Shown here: piece after piece, positions 33,374 to 41,850 of the stretch
Position numbering within the stretch: the first letter of the stretch is position 1
Layout of the letters: each line of letters starts with the position of its first letter
Source of the DNA: Deltaproteobacteria bacterium
Lineage (GTDB): Bacteria; Myxococcota_A; UBA796; SXON01
Direction of reading: 5' to 3'
Length of the DNA stretch: 64,000 nucleotides
Assembly: GCA_947490345.1 (NCBI GenBank)
Contig: CANLGL010000016.1
Location: 30,535 to 94,534, forward strand
The notes under the pieces: model-generated
Databases searched by the model: none
Told to the model about the DNA's origin: nothing
Seen by the model: the letters and a program-made list of their open reading frames with translations, nothing else
Made by a program: the position numbers and the translations under genes

Positions 33374-34212
33374 GCGTCGCTCCGACCGGACTCGTCCCGC
33401 AAGACGGCCAACTCAGCGGCGTTGTAACGGTTGACCTCGTTGCAGAAGTGGCAGACCACTTCAGCCCCGTCCTGCTCCGCGATCATCGCGGTGATCTCGT
33501 CCGCACCGAGGCTGCGGATCATTCCGCTGACCTTGTCGCGACTGCAACCGCACAAGAACGTGAGCGCGGCATCGCCCAGGTGATCGATCGCGCCGCCGAC
33601 CAGAAGGCCCAGCGCCAACTCGTCCACCACACGCTTGGTGTCCGCGTCCATCCCCGCCACCAGCGCAACGAATTCGTCTTTGGGAAAGTGAGGTAGCCGC
33701 TCGACGAAGATGCCGTCCGCGTACTCGACCAGCCCGTCAGCGTCGAGATCCACCGCGAGGCGTACGTGGGCGTCGGTCTGCTGGGACTCGCGCAGGAAGC
33801 GCTGGAGCGCCGCCTCGATCGACTCGCCCTCGATCTTGGCGATGCCGCGGTACAACTCGCGCGCGCCGAGGGACTTGGCCACCGAGATGAACCCGAACAG
33901 CTCGACCTGGTCCCGCACGTCGGGCGGGCGGAACCGCCCGCGCACAGTGCCGTCGCCGTTGATCTCGAAGACCCCCGCGCACGCCGGTGAGCTGATCTGC
34001 AAATCGAGCGTCAGCCGTTCCTCCCCCTTGATGTGCGCGCTGAGCAGCGACGCCGCCACCAGCCCCTCAGCGGCCCGCTTCCGCGCACCACGACCGAGAT
34101 CATGTCGCGATGCAAGCTCTTCGGCCTGCCCCGGAAGCGACACGGCGAGGACGCGAACGCCGCCCTGTCGGGCGGTGGCCACGGTCAGCTTTCCGTTGGG
34201 GTAGCTCGTCAT
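33370..34212 (-). CDS. hslO: Hsp33 redox-regulated chaperone
   Basis: Holdase activated by oxidation. The C-terminal zinc switch is complete: CGC (in FLCGCSRDKV) and CHFC about 30 residues later, the CxC/CxxC pattern that releases zinc on oxidative stress. Length 280 aa is typical, and the N-terminal domain has the usual VAASLLSAHIKGEERLTL. Immediately upstream lies a full-length copy of the intergenic repeat, whose terminal hairpin ends 24 bp before the ATG. Confidence 0.95.
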   Translation of the reverse strand: MTSYPNGKLTVATARQGGVRVLAVSLPGQAEELASRHDLGRGARKRAAEGLVAASLLSAHIKGEERLTLDLQISSPACAGVFEINGDGTVRGRFRPPDVRDQVELFGFISVAKSLGARELYRGIAKIEGESIEAALQRFLRESQQTDAHVRLAVDLDADGLVEYADGIFVERLPHFPKDEFVALVAGMDADTKRVVDELALGLLVGGAIDHLGDAALTFLCGCSRDKVSGMIRSLGADEITAMIAEQDGAEVVCHFCNEVNRYNAAELAVLRDESGRSDA

Positions 34213-34420
34213 GGCCGGCGGGTATCAAGAAACGGGGGGAAGGGGCACCCGCCCCTTCCCCTACCGCGCCATTCCCTTCGGCCGCCGGCAAGCCGTCGGC
34301 CTGCGGCGCCCGGCGGGTAAATAACCCGCCGGGACGTGGCGCTCTCCCCATCCCCGCAGCCGCAGAACGGGACGGCGTTTCATGGCGCTGGGAGCCGGCG
34401 CGTCGCGGCGGCATGGGTGA
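34213..34420 (-). repeat. Intergenic hairpin element, copy A (full length, minus orientation)
   Basis: Read on the minus strand: TCACCCATGCCGCC, the conserved CTCCCAGCGCCATGAAA segment, GGGGAGAGCGCC, hairpin 2 (10-bp arms at 34309-34318 and 34324-34333), a GC-rich third segment, and hairpin 4 (11-bp perfect arms at 34236-34246 and 34251-34261). It ends with CCGTTTCTTGATACC directly before the hslO ATG. It shares order and motifs with copies at 41689, 45271 and 47688. It separates the acetyltransferase stop from hslO. Confidence 0.85.
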
Positions 34421-34849
34421 CTAATCCGATTCCGCCCGTTGGCCGCCCAACCGTTTGCGAAAGTACTGCACCGCGATGCGCGGCTCGAACCCGAGCGCAA
34501 CGTGGGCCTTCAGGCTGCTCTCGTTCCCCAGATCGACGTCGGAGCCCAGCTCAACGAACCCTTTCGCGCGCGCCCACGCCTCCACGGCGGCGATGAGCGC
34601 TCGGCCGACCCCGGCGCCTCGCAGATCGGGCGCAACCCACCACCCTTCGATGTACGGGACCGGTCGGGAGTCGCAGCCCTCAGCCCACGCTCGCACCTCG
34701 TAGGACACAAAGCCGCCGAGGTCGCCACCCGCGCGCTCCCAAACCAGCACCTGCTCGTCACCGTAGTCGCCATCGAAGTCGGCCCAGAGCGCCAACATCA
34801 TCGCCTTCACGGCGTCGATCTCGTCGTCTCGCATCGGGCGCACGGGCAT
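34421..34849 (-). CDS. GNAT acetyltransferase resembling aminoglycoside 6'-N-acetyltransferase AAC(6')-I
   Basis: 142-aa GCN5-related N-acetyltransferase. Beyond the acetyl-CoA loop (RGAGVGRALI) it keeps several strings diagnostic of the AAC(6')-I group: the EGCDS..PVPYIEGWWVAPD region, VEAWARAKGFVELGSDVDL, HVALGFEP and the terminal VQYFRKRL. Family members of this type acetylate the 6'-amino group of aminoglycosides, but many chromosomal homologues have unknown natural substrates. ATG 34849 is chosen; nothing upstream in frame belongs. No mobile element adjoins, so it looks like a resident gene. Confidence 0.82.
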   Translation of the reverse strand: MPVRPMRDDEIDAVKAMMLALWADFDGDYGDEQVLVWERAGGDLGGFVSYEVRAWAEGCDSRPVPYIEGWWVAPDLRGAGVGRALIAAVEAWARAKGFVELGSDVDLGNESSLKAHVALGFEPRIAVQYFRKRLGGQRAESD

Positions 34850-34930
34850 GACGGCGAGCGTAGCGCCGCGCGCGCGCCTCGTCGAAGCGGACCCATTCCG
34901 GTTAGCAGCGCCGCCAATCTGGAGCACCCC

Positions 34931-36121
34931 ATGGCCCTCACCCGCGACATCGTCATCCTCTCCGCCTGCCGCACCGCCTTCGGAACCCAGGGGGGCACGC
35001 TCAAGGACATCGGCGCGAACGATCTTGCGGTACCGACCGCCAAGGCGGCGATCGAGCGGGCCGGGCTCAACGTGGACGACATCGACCATGTGATCTACGG
35101 CAACGTGCTGCAGACCAGCAACGACGCCATCTACGGCGCTCGCCACATCGCCCTCAAGGCGGGGCTCCCGATCGAGACGCCCGCCTACGTCGTGCAGCGC
35201 CTGTGCGGAAGCGGCTTTCAGGCTGTCATCAGCGCCGCGATGGAAATCCTCTCAGGGCAGGCCAACGCGGTCCTCTGCGGAGGCACGGAGGCGATGAGCA
35301 TGGCTCCGCACGTGATCCATGGGCTCCGCGACGGAGCGGCCAAGTTCGGGCGGCCGCCGGTGATGAAGGACCTGCTCTGGGAGTGCCTCACCGACACGGT
35401 TTCCGGGCTCGCCATGGCCCAGACCGCGGAGAAGCTCGGCGAGCAATACGGGCTGACGCGGGAGCAGGTGGACGAGGTGGCCGTCGCCAGTCAGGTTCGT
35501 TGGGCCGCCGCCAACGCCGAAGGGAAGTTCAAGGACGAGATCGTGCCCTTTGTCATCAAAGGCCGCAAGGGCGACATCGAGTTCTCCGTCGATGAGCACC
35601 CCCGAGCCACCGACATGGCCACCCTCGGAAAGCTTCCCGCCTACTTCAAGAAAGACGGCCTCATCAGCGCCGGCAACGCCTCCGGCATCTGCGACGGCGC
35701 CGCCTCGCTCGTGGTCGCAGACGCAGCGTGGGCCTCGAAGCGTGGGCTCACCCCGATCGCTCGGCTGGTCGGTTGGGGCGTCTGCGGATGCGATCCCACC
35801 ATCATGGGCATCGGCCCCGCCCCCGCCGCGCGCAACGCCTTCAAGCAAACTGGGCTTTCACTGGGTGACATGGCGCTGTGCGAGGTCAACGAAGCCTTCG
35901 CGCCGCAGTACCTTGCCGTCGAACGTGAGCTCGGCCTCGATCGCAGCATCACCAACGTCAACGGCGGCGCCATCGCGCTGGGTCACCCCCTCGCCGCGTC
36001 GGGCGCCCGCATCACCGGCACCCTCATCCACGAGCTGCGCCGGCGCGGCCAGAAGTACGGTCTCGGTAGCGCGTGTATCGGCGGCGGCCAGGGCATCGCA
36101 GTGATCGTCGAGGCGTACTGA
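34931..36121 (+). CDS. atoB: Acetyl-CoA C-acetyltransferase (thiolase)
   Basis: Condenses two acetyl-CoA to acetoacetyl-CoA or thiolyses 3-ketoacyl-CoA. The active-site Cys is in RLCGSGFQAV, the His in NGGAIALGHPLAASGAR, and the second Cys in GSACIGGGQG. At 396 aa it is the biosynthetic-type size (PhaA/AtoB). It may supply the first step of the mevalonate pathway encoded 13-22 kb in this window, though they are not an operon. A GGTTAGC motif lies 25 bp before the ATG. Confidence 0.94.
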   Translation: MALTRDIVILSACRTAFGTQGGTLKDIGANDLAVPTAKAAIERAGLNVDDIDHVIYGNVLQTSNDAIYGARHIALKAGLPIETPAYVVQRLCGSGFQAVISAAMEILSGQANAVLCGGTEAMSMAPHVIHGLRDGAAKFGRPPVMKDLLWECLTDTVSGLAMAQTAEKLGEQYGLTREQVDEVAVASQVRWAAANAEGKFKDEIVPFVIKGRKGDIEFSVDEHPRATDMATLGKLPAYFKKDGLISAGNASGICDGAASLVVADAAWASKRGLTPIARLVGWGVCGCDPTIMGIGPAPAARNAFKQTGLSLGDMALCEVNEAFAPQYLAVERELGLDRSITNVNGGAIALGHPLAASGARITGTLIHELRRRGQKYGLGSACIGGGQGIAVIVEAY

Positions 36122-36123
36122 GC

Positions 36124-37026
36124 TCAGGCGGTCCACGCCGCAAGCCAGTTGGCGAACCCGTCGGCAACTCGGCCGACGCGCTCCCCGTCGATCTGCACCT
36201 GCCGAAACGGCACGAACGCCTCGGTGAGCAGGTCGCGGCGGACCTCCACACAGACCACCCGACCCGGCCACGCCATCACATGCGCATGGCCCGTCGTGAC
36301 CGGGTGGAGCGGGTAGGTGGCGCCCTCCGCGAGCGGGTAGCCCTGCATCGCCAACGCCTTCCGGAGTCCGTCCACGACGGTATTGGGTAGGTGGCGCGTG
36401 CCCTCCGGATCGCGAAAGATGAGGTCGACCTCCGGACGCAGCGGCCAGGTCTCGACCCGGTCCGGCTGGTACGCCGCCCGCAGCGCAAAGACGATGTCGG
36501 GGCTGACCTCGACGTCCACCGTGCGCGGCGCGTAGGTATGGAGCAGGAGCGCACGACCCCCACTCGCGCACACCTCGCTGATGAGCGCGCTGGCAACGGC
36601 CTGATAGGCGGTGTAGCGCTTGACGAGGAACGCGTGATCCACGGGCGCGGTGACCCAGGGCGGCACCCCGGGCGTGACCCCACCGGCACGGTAGGCGTCG
36701 AGGCTGGCGCCGAGGACCCGATTACAGTCGATGAAGGTGCGCGGAATGCGGCACCGCACGATCACCACACGCCCGACCACCCCCCGGGCACAGAGCCGCT
36801 CGCCAAGCGCGACGGCAAGCTCGGCAGCGCCGCTGTCGGTGTTGACGTGGAAGAACTCGATGAGGTCGGCGGGGAGCGGACTCGACAGCCGGGCCGCCAC
36901 AGCGTGATACTCCCAGTCGCCGACGGCACCGTGGGGAATCTCGATGACCAGGTCCGTGGCGCCCGGAAGCGGAGCGTCGGTGCGCAGCTCAAGGACGTCG
37001 ACGACGTCGGGGACGGAGGTGTTCAT
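36124..37026 (-). CDS. N-formylglutamate amidohydrolase family protein
   Basis: 300 aa from ATG 37026. It has the FGase/HutG-like opening DLVIEIPHG (metal-binding His), FFHVNTDSGA, and RTFIDCNRV, corresponding to the conserved D-x-N-R motif. The family hydrolyses N-formylglutamate in histidine degradation, but many members are annotated only by fold and no hut genes are nearby, so the substrate is open. It is 2 bp from the convergent thiolase and 37 bp downstream of uup in the same orientation. Confidence 0.8.
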   Translation of the reverse strand: MNTSVPDVVDVLELRTDAPLPGATDLVIEIPHGAVGDWEYHAVAARLSSPLPADLIEFFHVNTDSGAAELAVALGERLCARGVVGRVVIVRCRIPRTFIDCNRVLGASLDAYRAGGVTPGVPPWVTAPVDHAFLVKRYTAYQAVASALISEVCASGGRALLLHTYAPRTVDVEVSPDIVFALRAAYQPDRVETWPLRPEVDLIFRDPEGTRHLPNTVVDGLRKALAMQGYPLAEGATYPLHPVTTGHAHVMAWPGRVVCVEVRRDLLTEAFVPFRQVQIDGERVGRVADGFANWLAAWTA

Positions 37027-37063
37027 CGCGGCAACGTCGCGCGGCCGGAGGGAAGGGGCAAGC

Positions 37064-38914
37064 TCACCGCCGTGCCTCCAGCGCCTCCCACCGTGCCCAT
37101 GCCGCCGCCAGCTCATCGGTCAGCTCCGCCAGCCGACGACTGTTGGCGGCGCCCTCTCCAGTCTTCCACGCGGCAGCGTCAGCCAGGGAATCCTGCAGCG
37201 CGAGGCGCTGCGTCTCCATCGCGTCCAGCCGCTCCGGAAGCGCCGCTAGCTCTTGCTGCTCCTTAAACGACAGCCGGACTACTGGGCCGCGGGCCGGGGT
37301 GGCACGCGCCGCCGCCGCCTTCGCCTCGGCCACTTTCGCGGCCTCCGCGGCCTTCTCCTCCGCGGCCAAGGCCGAAAGCCATTGCTGGCGGCTGGCGTAG
37401 CGCACCAATCGGCCGTCCCCGTGAAACGCCAGAACGCTGGTGCAGACGCGGTCGAGGAAGGCGCGATCATGCGTCACGATGATCGACGCGCCGTCGAAGC
37501 CCATCAACGCCTCCTCCAGCACGGCGAGGGTCATCAAATCGAGGTCGTTGGTGGGCTCGTCGAGGAGCAGGAGGTTCTTCCCCTGAAGCATCAACTTGGC
37601 CAACAACAGCCGCGCGCGCTCACCACCTGAGAGCCCCGCAACACGTTGCTCGAGCATCTCGCGCGGAAAGAGGAAGCGGCGCAGGAACCCGACGACGTGG
37701 ACCGTCTCGTCCCCGACCACCACCTGGTCATTCCCGGAGCCGGCCGCCTCGAAGACCGTGTCGGTGGGGTTGAGCCCGGTGCGTGCCTGATCAAGCACGG
37801 CAATCTTGAGTCGCGACGCGCGTGCGATCGTGCCCGCGTCCGGAGCCAAGGTGCCCGCGATCATCGAGAGGAGCGTGGACTTGCCGACGCCATTGGGGCC
37901 GACGATTCCCAACCGCTCGCCCGGGCCGAGGTCGAGGTCGAGGTCCCAGATCAGCCGTCGCCCGCCGAAGGACTTGCGCAGCCCACGGATGTCCAGGAAG
38001 GTCTTGCCGAACTTCGCCCCGCTGACGAATTTCAGTTTGAAGGCCTCTTGGCGCCTCGGACCCTCGATGGCCTGCAAGGCGTCGAGCCGTGTGAGCCGGG
38101 CCTTCTGCTTTTTGGTCTGCGCCGCCGGCGACCGCGACGCCCACGCCGCCTCTCGCTTGATCATGGAGAGCCGCTCTTCCTCCATGCGACCAAGACGGAC
38201 CTGACGCTCGGCCCGCTCGATCAGGTAGTCGGCGTAGCTACCTTCGTAGCTGACGAGCTGGCCCGCTTCTACCTCTACGATGCGCGTGGCCGCTGACTCC
38301 AAGAGATAGCGATCGTGGGTGACCAGGACGACCGCACCCCCGAAACTCTGGAGAAAACCCTCCAACCAAGCGACGGCTTCGGCATCAAGATGGTTGGTCG
38401 GCTCGTCCAGGAGCAAGAGCTCTGGAGACGAAAGCAGCGCCCGCGCCAGCGCCACACGACGAAGCTCCCCTCCCGAAAGCGGGGCGACATCGGCATCCGG
38501 GGGGGGCGCACGCAACCGGGTGAGCACCGCCGCCACCTGATGCGAGAGGTCCCAACCCACGAGGTCGAGCCGCCCCTGGAGCGCGGCGGAGGCCACCTCG
38601 TCCTCGGCGTTGACCGCATCTTCCCACTGCGTGAGCAGCTCGGCGTGCCAGGCCAGCGCCTCGCGGGCCGCCGCACCCACGGTGCCCGCGGGCAGCGTCG
38701 GATTCTGGCCCAGATAGCCAACGGAACCGGCGTGCGTGACCGTGCCGTGATCGGCCTCTTCCTTGCCGGCCAGAATCGCCAGCAGCGTCGACTTGCCGCA
38801 GCCGTTGGCGCCGACGAGGCCGACACACTCTCCAGGTTCCAAGACGAGATCTGCGCCGCGGAGAATCTGTCGATCACCCCACCCCTTCTCAATACCCGCC
38901 GCGACGATCCGCAC
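37064..38914 (-). CDS. uup: ABC-F ATPase, Uup type
   Basis: Two ABC domains on one chain with no membrane segment: Walker A GANGCGKST and GPNGVGKST, signatures LSGGELRRVALARAL and LSGGERARLLLAKLM, and Walker B LLLDEPTNHLD and LLLDEPTNDLD. The interdomain linker is highly charged, and the C-terminal coiled coil (about the last 60 residues, LALQDSLADAAAWKTGEGAA) is the Uup hallmark. ABC-F proteins act on ribosomes. GTG 38914 is preferred over the much longer open frame. A hairpin and a TGATAGCG motif sit just upstream. Confidence 0.92.
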   Translation of the reverse strand: MRIVAAGIEKGWGDRQILRGADLVLEPGECVGLVGANGCGKSTLLAILAGKEEADHGTVTHAGSVGYLGQNPTLPAGTVGAAAREALAWHAELLTQWEDAVNAEDEVASAALQGRLDLVGWDLSHQVAAVLTRLRAPPPDADVAPLSGGELRRVALARALLSSPELLLLDEPTNHLDAEAVAWLEGFLQSFGGAVVLVTHDRYLLESAATRIVEVEAGQLVSYEGSYADYLIERAERQVRLGRMEEERLSMIKREAAWASRSPAAQTKKQKARLTRLDALQAIEGPRRQEAFKLKFVSGAKFGKTFLDIRGLRKSFGGRRLIWDLDLDLGPGERLGIVGPNGVGKSTLLSMIAGTLAPDAGTIARASRLKIAVLDQARTGLNPTDTVFEAAGSGNDQVVVGDETVHVVGFLRRFLFPREMLEQRVAGLSGGERARLLLAKLMLQGKNLLLLDEPTNDLDLMTLAVLEEALMGFDGASIIVTHDRAFLDRVCTSVLAFHGDGRLVRYASRQQWLSALAAEEKAAEAAKVAEAKAAAARATPARGPVVRLSFKEQQELAALPERLDAMETQRLALQDSLADAAAWKTGEGAANSRRLAELTDELAAAWARWEALEARR

Positions 38915-38952
38915 CTGTGCCCCCGGAGGCGCGGCGACGCTATCATGCAACA

Positions 38953-38980
38953 GGGGGAAGGGGCACACGCCCCTTCCCCT
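38953..38980 (-). repeat. Terminal hairpin of the intergenic element family, upstream of uup
   Basis: On the minus strand GGTAGGGGAAGGGGC-GTGT-GCCCCTTCCCC followed by TGCATGATAGCG, 40 bp before the uup GTG. The arms are an 11-bp perfect match, the same sequence as in copy A and near-identical to the panC-upstream hairpin. Only the last module of the element is present here. Confidence 0.8.
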
Positions 38981-39145
38981 ACCGTCGCGACGAGCCGTGC
39001 CCGCCATGTACACGCCGCCCCGCGCATTCGTGTTGAGAATGCAAAAAACGAAAATGCCGGGATCGCAGCGGTCGCAGAAGGGTACTGTAGAAGCGAGGAC
39101 CATCCCGGTTCTCCACCCGGCCAGGGGCGCCGGGAAGGGGGTTTC

Positions 39146-39868
39146 ATGCGCGTGCTGTTGCTCGTGATTGGGGGGGTTGCGTGTGCGCCAGTCGATGTGA
39201 CCATCGACCAGGACGGCCTGGAGACCGAGCCGGCCGATGAGCGCGGAGAGCTCTTCGTGGAGTTGCCTGGGGACGAGGAGGACGCCGAACCGATGATCGA
39301 CCCAGGCTTCGAGGTCCCGCGAGGTGGGCAGGGAGGCCCCACCCTCCTCGCCGACAGCGTCGCGGACTTCTCTGAGGAGCAGGGCGAAGACGGTTGGTCC
39401 TACGGGTACCTGGAGCCGGCCGGAGCAAACACCTTCGTCCCGATGGGCGCGTATGTGGACGGCGGCGCCGACCCCGGCTGGTACGCCGCGCTGGGCGGCA
39501 CCTACTGGACGATGGCAGACGCCGACACGATGCACCCCAACGGCACGATCACCACCGGGGGCCGCCACGCTGTCGAACAATGGGCCGTGCGCCGGTGGGA
39601 CAGCGACGTCTCGGGCGAGGTGCGCATGACCGGACACTTCGCGAAGCTGTCAGTCGACGGCACCTCAAACGGGGTTGCCGCCTACATCTTCATCGACGGC
39701 GTCATGAGTTGGGCGTGGTACCTCGAAGGCTGGGACGACGCCGGCATCGACTTCGACAAGGTCCTGACCGTCGGCGAAGGGTCGCATGTCGACTTCGTCA
39801 TCGACCCATGGGAGGGCGACGATCGTTCCGATCGCAGCGTGTTCACCGCCCAGGTGTGGAGCCTCTAG
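39146..39868 (+). CDS. Hypothetical lipoprotein (240 aa)
   Basis: ATG 39146 gives MRVLLLVIGGVAC with a lipobox Cys at residue 13; the open frame upstream is antisense to uup and not real. An acidic linker (residues 20-50) leads to a beta-rich domain with many aromatic residues (DGWSYGYLEP, WYAALGGTYWTM, VEQWAVRRWDSD, SWAWYLEGWD). It resembles a jelly-roll carbohydrate-binding module in composition only. Surface-exposed or periplasmic by inference. Confidence 0.75.
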   Translation: MRVLLLVIGGVACAPVDVTIDQDGLETEPADERGELFVELPGDEEDAEPMIDPGFEVPRGGQGGPTLLADSVADFSEEQGEDGWSYGYLEPAGANTFVPMGAYVDGGADPGWYAALGGTYWTMADADTMHPNGTITTGGRHAVEQWAVRRWDSDVSGEVRMTGHFAKLSVDGTSNGVAAYIFIDGVMSWAWYLEGWDDAGIDFDKVLTVGEGSHVDFVIDPWEGDDRSDRSVFTAQVWSL

Positions 39869-39871
39869 GTA

Positions 39872-40516
39872 TTAGTAGAAGCTGGCGCCCGGCCCCTCGT
39901 TGGGCCGGCCGTCGATCGACTCAAGGACCGCGATCGCAGCGGCCGCAGCGCACTTGATCTCTTCTTCCCCGCCGCCGAGGTACAGCCGGCCGAACGCGCC
40001 GAACGAGACCACTTCGAGAATGTCGACGTGCGCCGCTTTCTCAGCCTCATTTGCGGCGATCAGCGCGTAGCCGGCGGGGTGGCACTCCAAGACGTAGAGC
40101 GTACGGCCCTCGTCCAGGAAGTTGCCGTGGCGCATGCGGTTGGTGAGTTGGGCGTGGTAGCCATGGACACCGGTGATGGTCTGCGCGCTGACCAGCCGAG
40201 GACGCAGGCGGTCAGTCTCCTTGAGGCCCAGCGTCTCCAGCACCGCCTGGCCCGCGGCCCGGATCTGTCCCTGGTCGTCGTGCTGGAGCTGAAGACAGCC
40301 GAACTGACGCTCCACGATCTGCATGCCCGGCGTGCAGGAGGTGCGCTTGAGCGCGATATCGGTCACGACGTTGATGTCCATGCCCGGCGCCACCTCGAAG
40401 AACACCGCCGCCTGCCGTTCGAGCGGCATGTACCCGCGGCTGACCGTCGCCAGGAACGAGGCCGTCTGCGACTGGAGGACGTCGATGTAGGTGAAGCAGC
40501 GAAGCTCGATAGCCAT
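39872..40516 (-). CDS. Bacterial microcompartment tandem-domain shell protein (BMC-T, CsoS1D/CcmP-like)
   Basis: 214 aa with two BMC domains. The N-terminal one contains FLATVSRGYMPLERQAAVFF and VTDIALKRTSCTPGMQIVER; the C-terminal one contains AANEAEKAAHVDILEVVSFG, then GAFGRLYLGGGEEEI. The wording closely matches the CsoS1D/CcmP type of BMC-T, whose trimers stack face to face and are thought to gate larger metabolites. No BMC-H hexamer or BMC-P pentamer gene is in the window. It is the second gene after a four-cluster ferredoxin (9-bp gap, GAGG ribosome-binding site). Confidence 0.88.
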   Translation of the reverse strand: MAIELRCFTYIDVLQSQTASFLATVSRGYMPLERQAAVFFEVAPGMDINVVTDIALKRTSCTPGMQIVERQFGCLQLQHDDQGQIRAAGQAVLETLGLKETDRLRPRLVSAQTITGVHGYHAQLTNRMRHGNFLDEGRTLYVLECHPAGYALIAANEAEKAAHVDILEVVSFGAFGRLYLGGGEEEIKCAAAAAIAVLESIDGRPNEGPGASFY

Positions 40517-40525
40517 GGTGCCTCG

Positions 40526-40972
40526 TTATCGCACCACCAGGGAAAGCGCCCCCGACGGACAGGCGGGGATGCAAGCCGGCAGATGGCCCAGCGGTGCGCA
40601 GCCGTCGCACTTCTGGGCGATATCGAGCCGACTGACACGGCGAATGGCGCCGTAGTCGCAGGCGGCGATGCACTGTCCGCAACCGGTGCACCGATCGGCG
40701 ACGAGATCGACACGGCCGTTGGGAAAGACGACAAGCGCATGATGCGGACACACCGCCACGCAGGGCCGCTCAGCGCAGTGAACACAGACCTCCAGCTTCG
40801 GCACGCCCGCCCAGGCGCGCACGCGGAGGCGCCGTTGCTCCAAGACAATTGGGTCCTCCGGTACCAGGTCGACCAGATTGAAGCGGGCCGAGACGCAGGC
40901 GACTTCGCAGAGCCCACACGGGATGCAGCGTGCCGGATCGAGGGTGGGGAAGCGTCCTGGTTCCACCGGCAC
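40526..40972 (-). CDS. Four-cluster 4Fe-4S ferredoxin (HydN/DmsB-like)
   Basis: 148-aa soluble electron carrier with four cysteine quartets: CIPCGLCEVAC, CVHCAERPCVAVCP, CTGCGQCIAAC and CDGCAPLGHLPACIPACP. The long-spaced last motif is typical of the electron-transfer subunits of molybdopterin oxidoreductases and HydN. No catalytic partner subunit is adjacent. Its operon partner is the BMC-T shell protein, so it may move electrons into or across a microcompartment shell, which is inference. GTG start; divergent from the lipoprotein at 41046. Confidence 0.92.
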   Translation of the reverse strand: MPVEPGRFPTLDPARCIPCGLCEVACVSARFNLVDLVPEDPIVLEQRRLRVRAWAGVPKLEVCVHCAERPCVAVCPHHALVVFPNGRVDLVADRCTGCGQCIAACDYGAIRRVSRLDIAQKCDGCAPLGHLPACIPACPSGALSLVVR

Positions 40973-41045
40973 AAGCTACTCCCCGTCGACCCTGCCGGCA
41001 CCCCAACGGCCAACGTGCTAGCATAGCGGTAGTGAGATTCCCGCG

Positions 41046-41663
<618 letters not shown>

Positions 41664-41688
41664 ACCCGCGGCGCGACGATCTCGGTTA

Positions 41689-41850
41689 GTGACCCATGCC
41701 GCGAACCGCAGCTCCCAAGGCCATAAACCGGCATTCGCGGCATGGGTCACGCCCAGGTGGGGGAGAGTCGCCCGCCGGGCGGGTTATTCAACCCGCCCGC
41801 CGCCGCAGGCCGGAAAGCGCAGCTTGGAGGCCGGAGGGTAGGCGACGGTA
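41689..41850 (+). repeat. Intergenic hairpin element, copy B (interrupted at its 3' end by an IS)
   Basis: Begins with a perfect 17-bp inverted repeat (GTGACCCATGCCGCGAA at 41689-41705; its complement at 41734-41750) whose loop carries CTCCCAAGGCCATAAA. Then follow hairpin 2 (arms 41776-41785 and 41790-41799) and hairpin 3 (AAGC-GCA-GCTT within 41808-41832, bordered by GGCC). The element stops at GGTAGGGG, where the IS begins, and its expected tail (CCGTTTCTTGATAGCC) reappears just after the IS at 43385-43399. Confidence 0.85.

Noticed and set aside
34421..34849. Mobile resistance cassette.
   Set aside because: No integron site, transposase or composition shift adjoins the acetyltransferase gene; the nearest IS is over 7 kb away.
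37064..39637. An 857-aa ABC-F protein from the full open frame.
   Set aside because: The added N-terminal 240 residues run antisense through the lipoprotein at 39146 and through a hairpin; ABC-F homology starts at about 38914.
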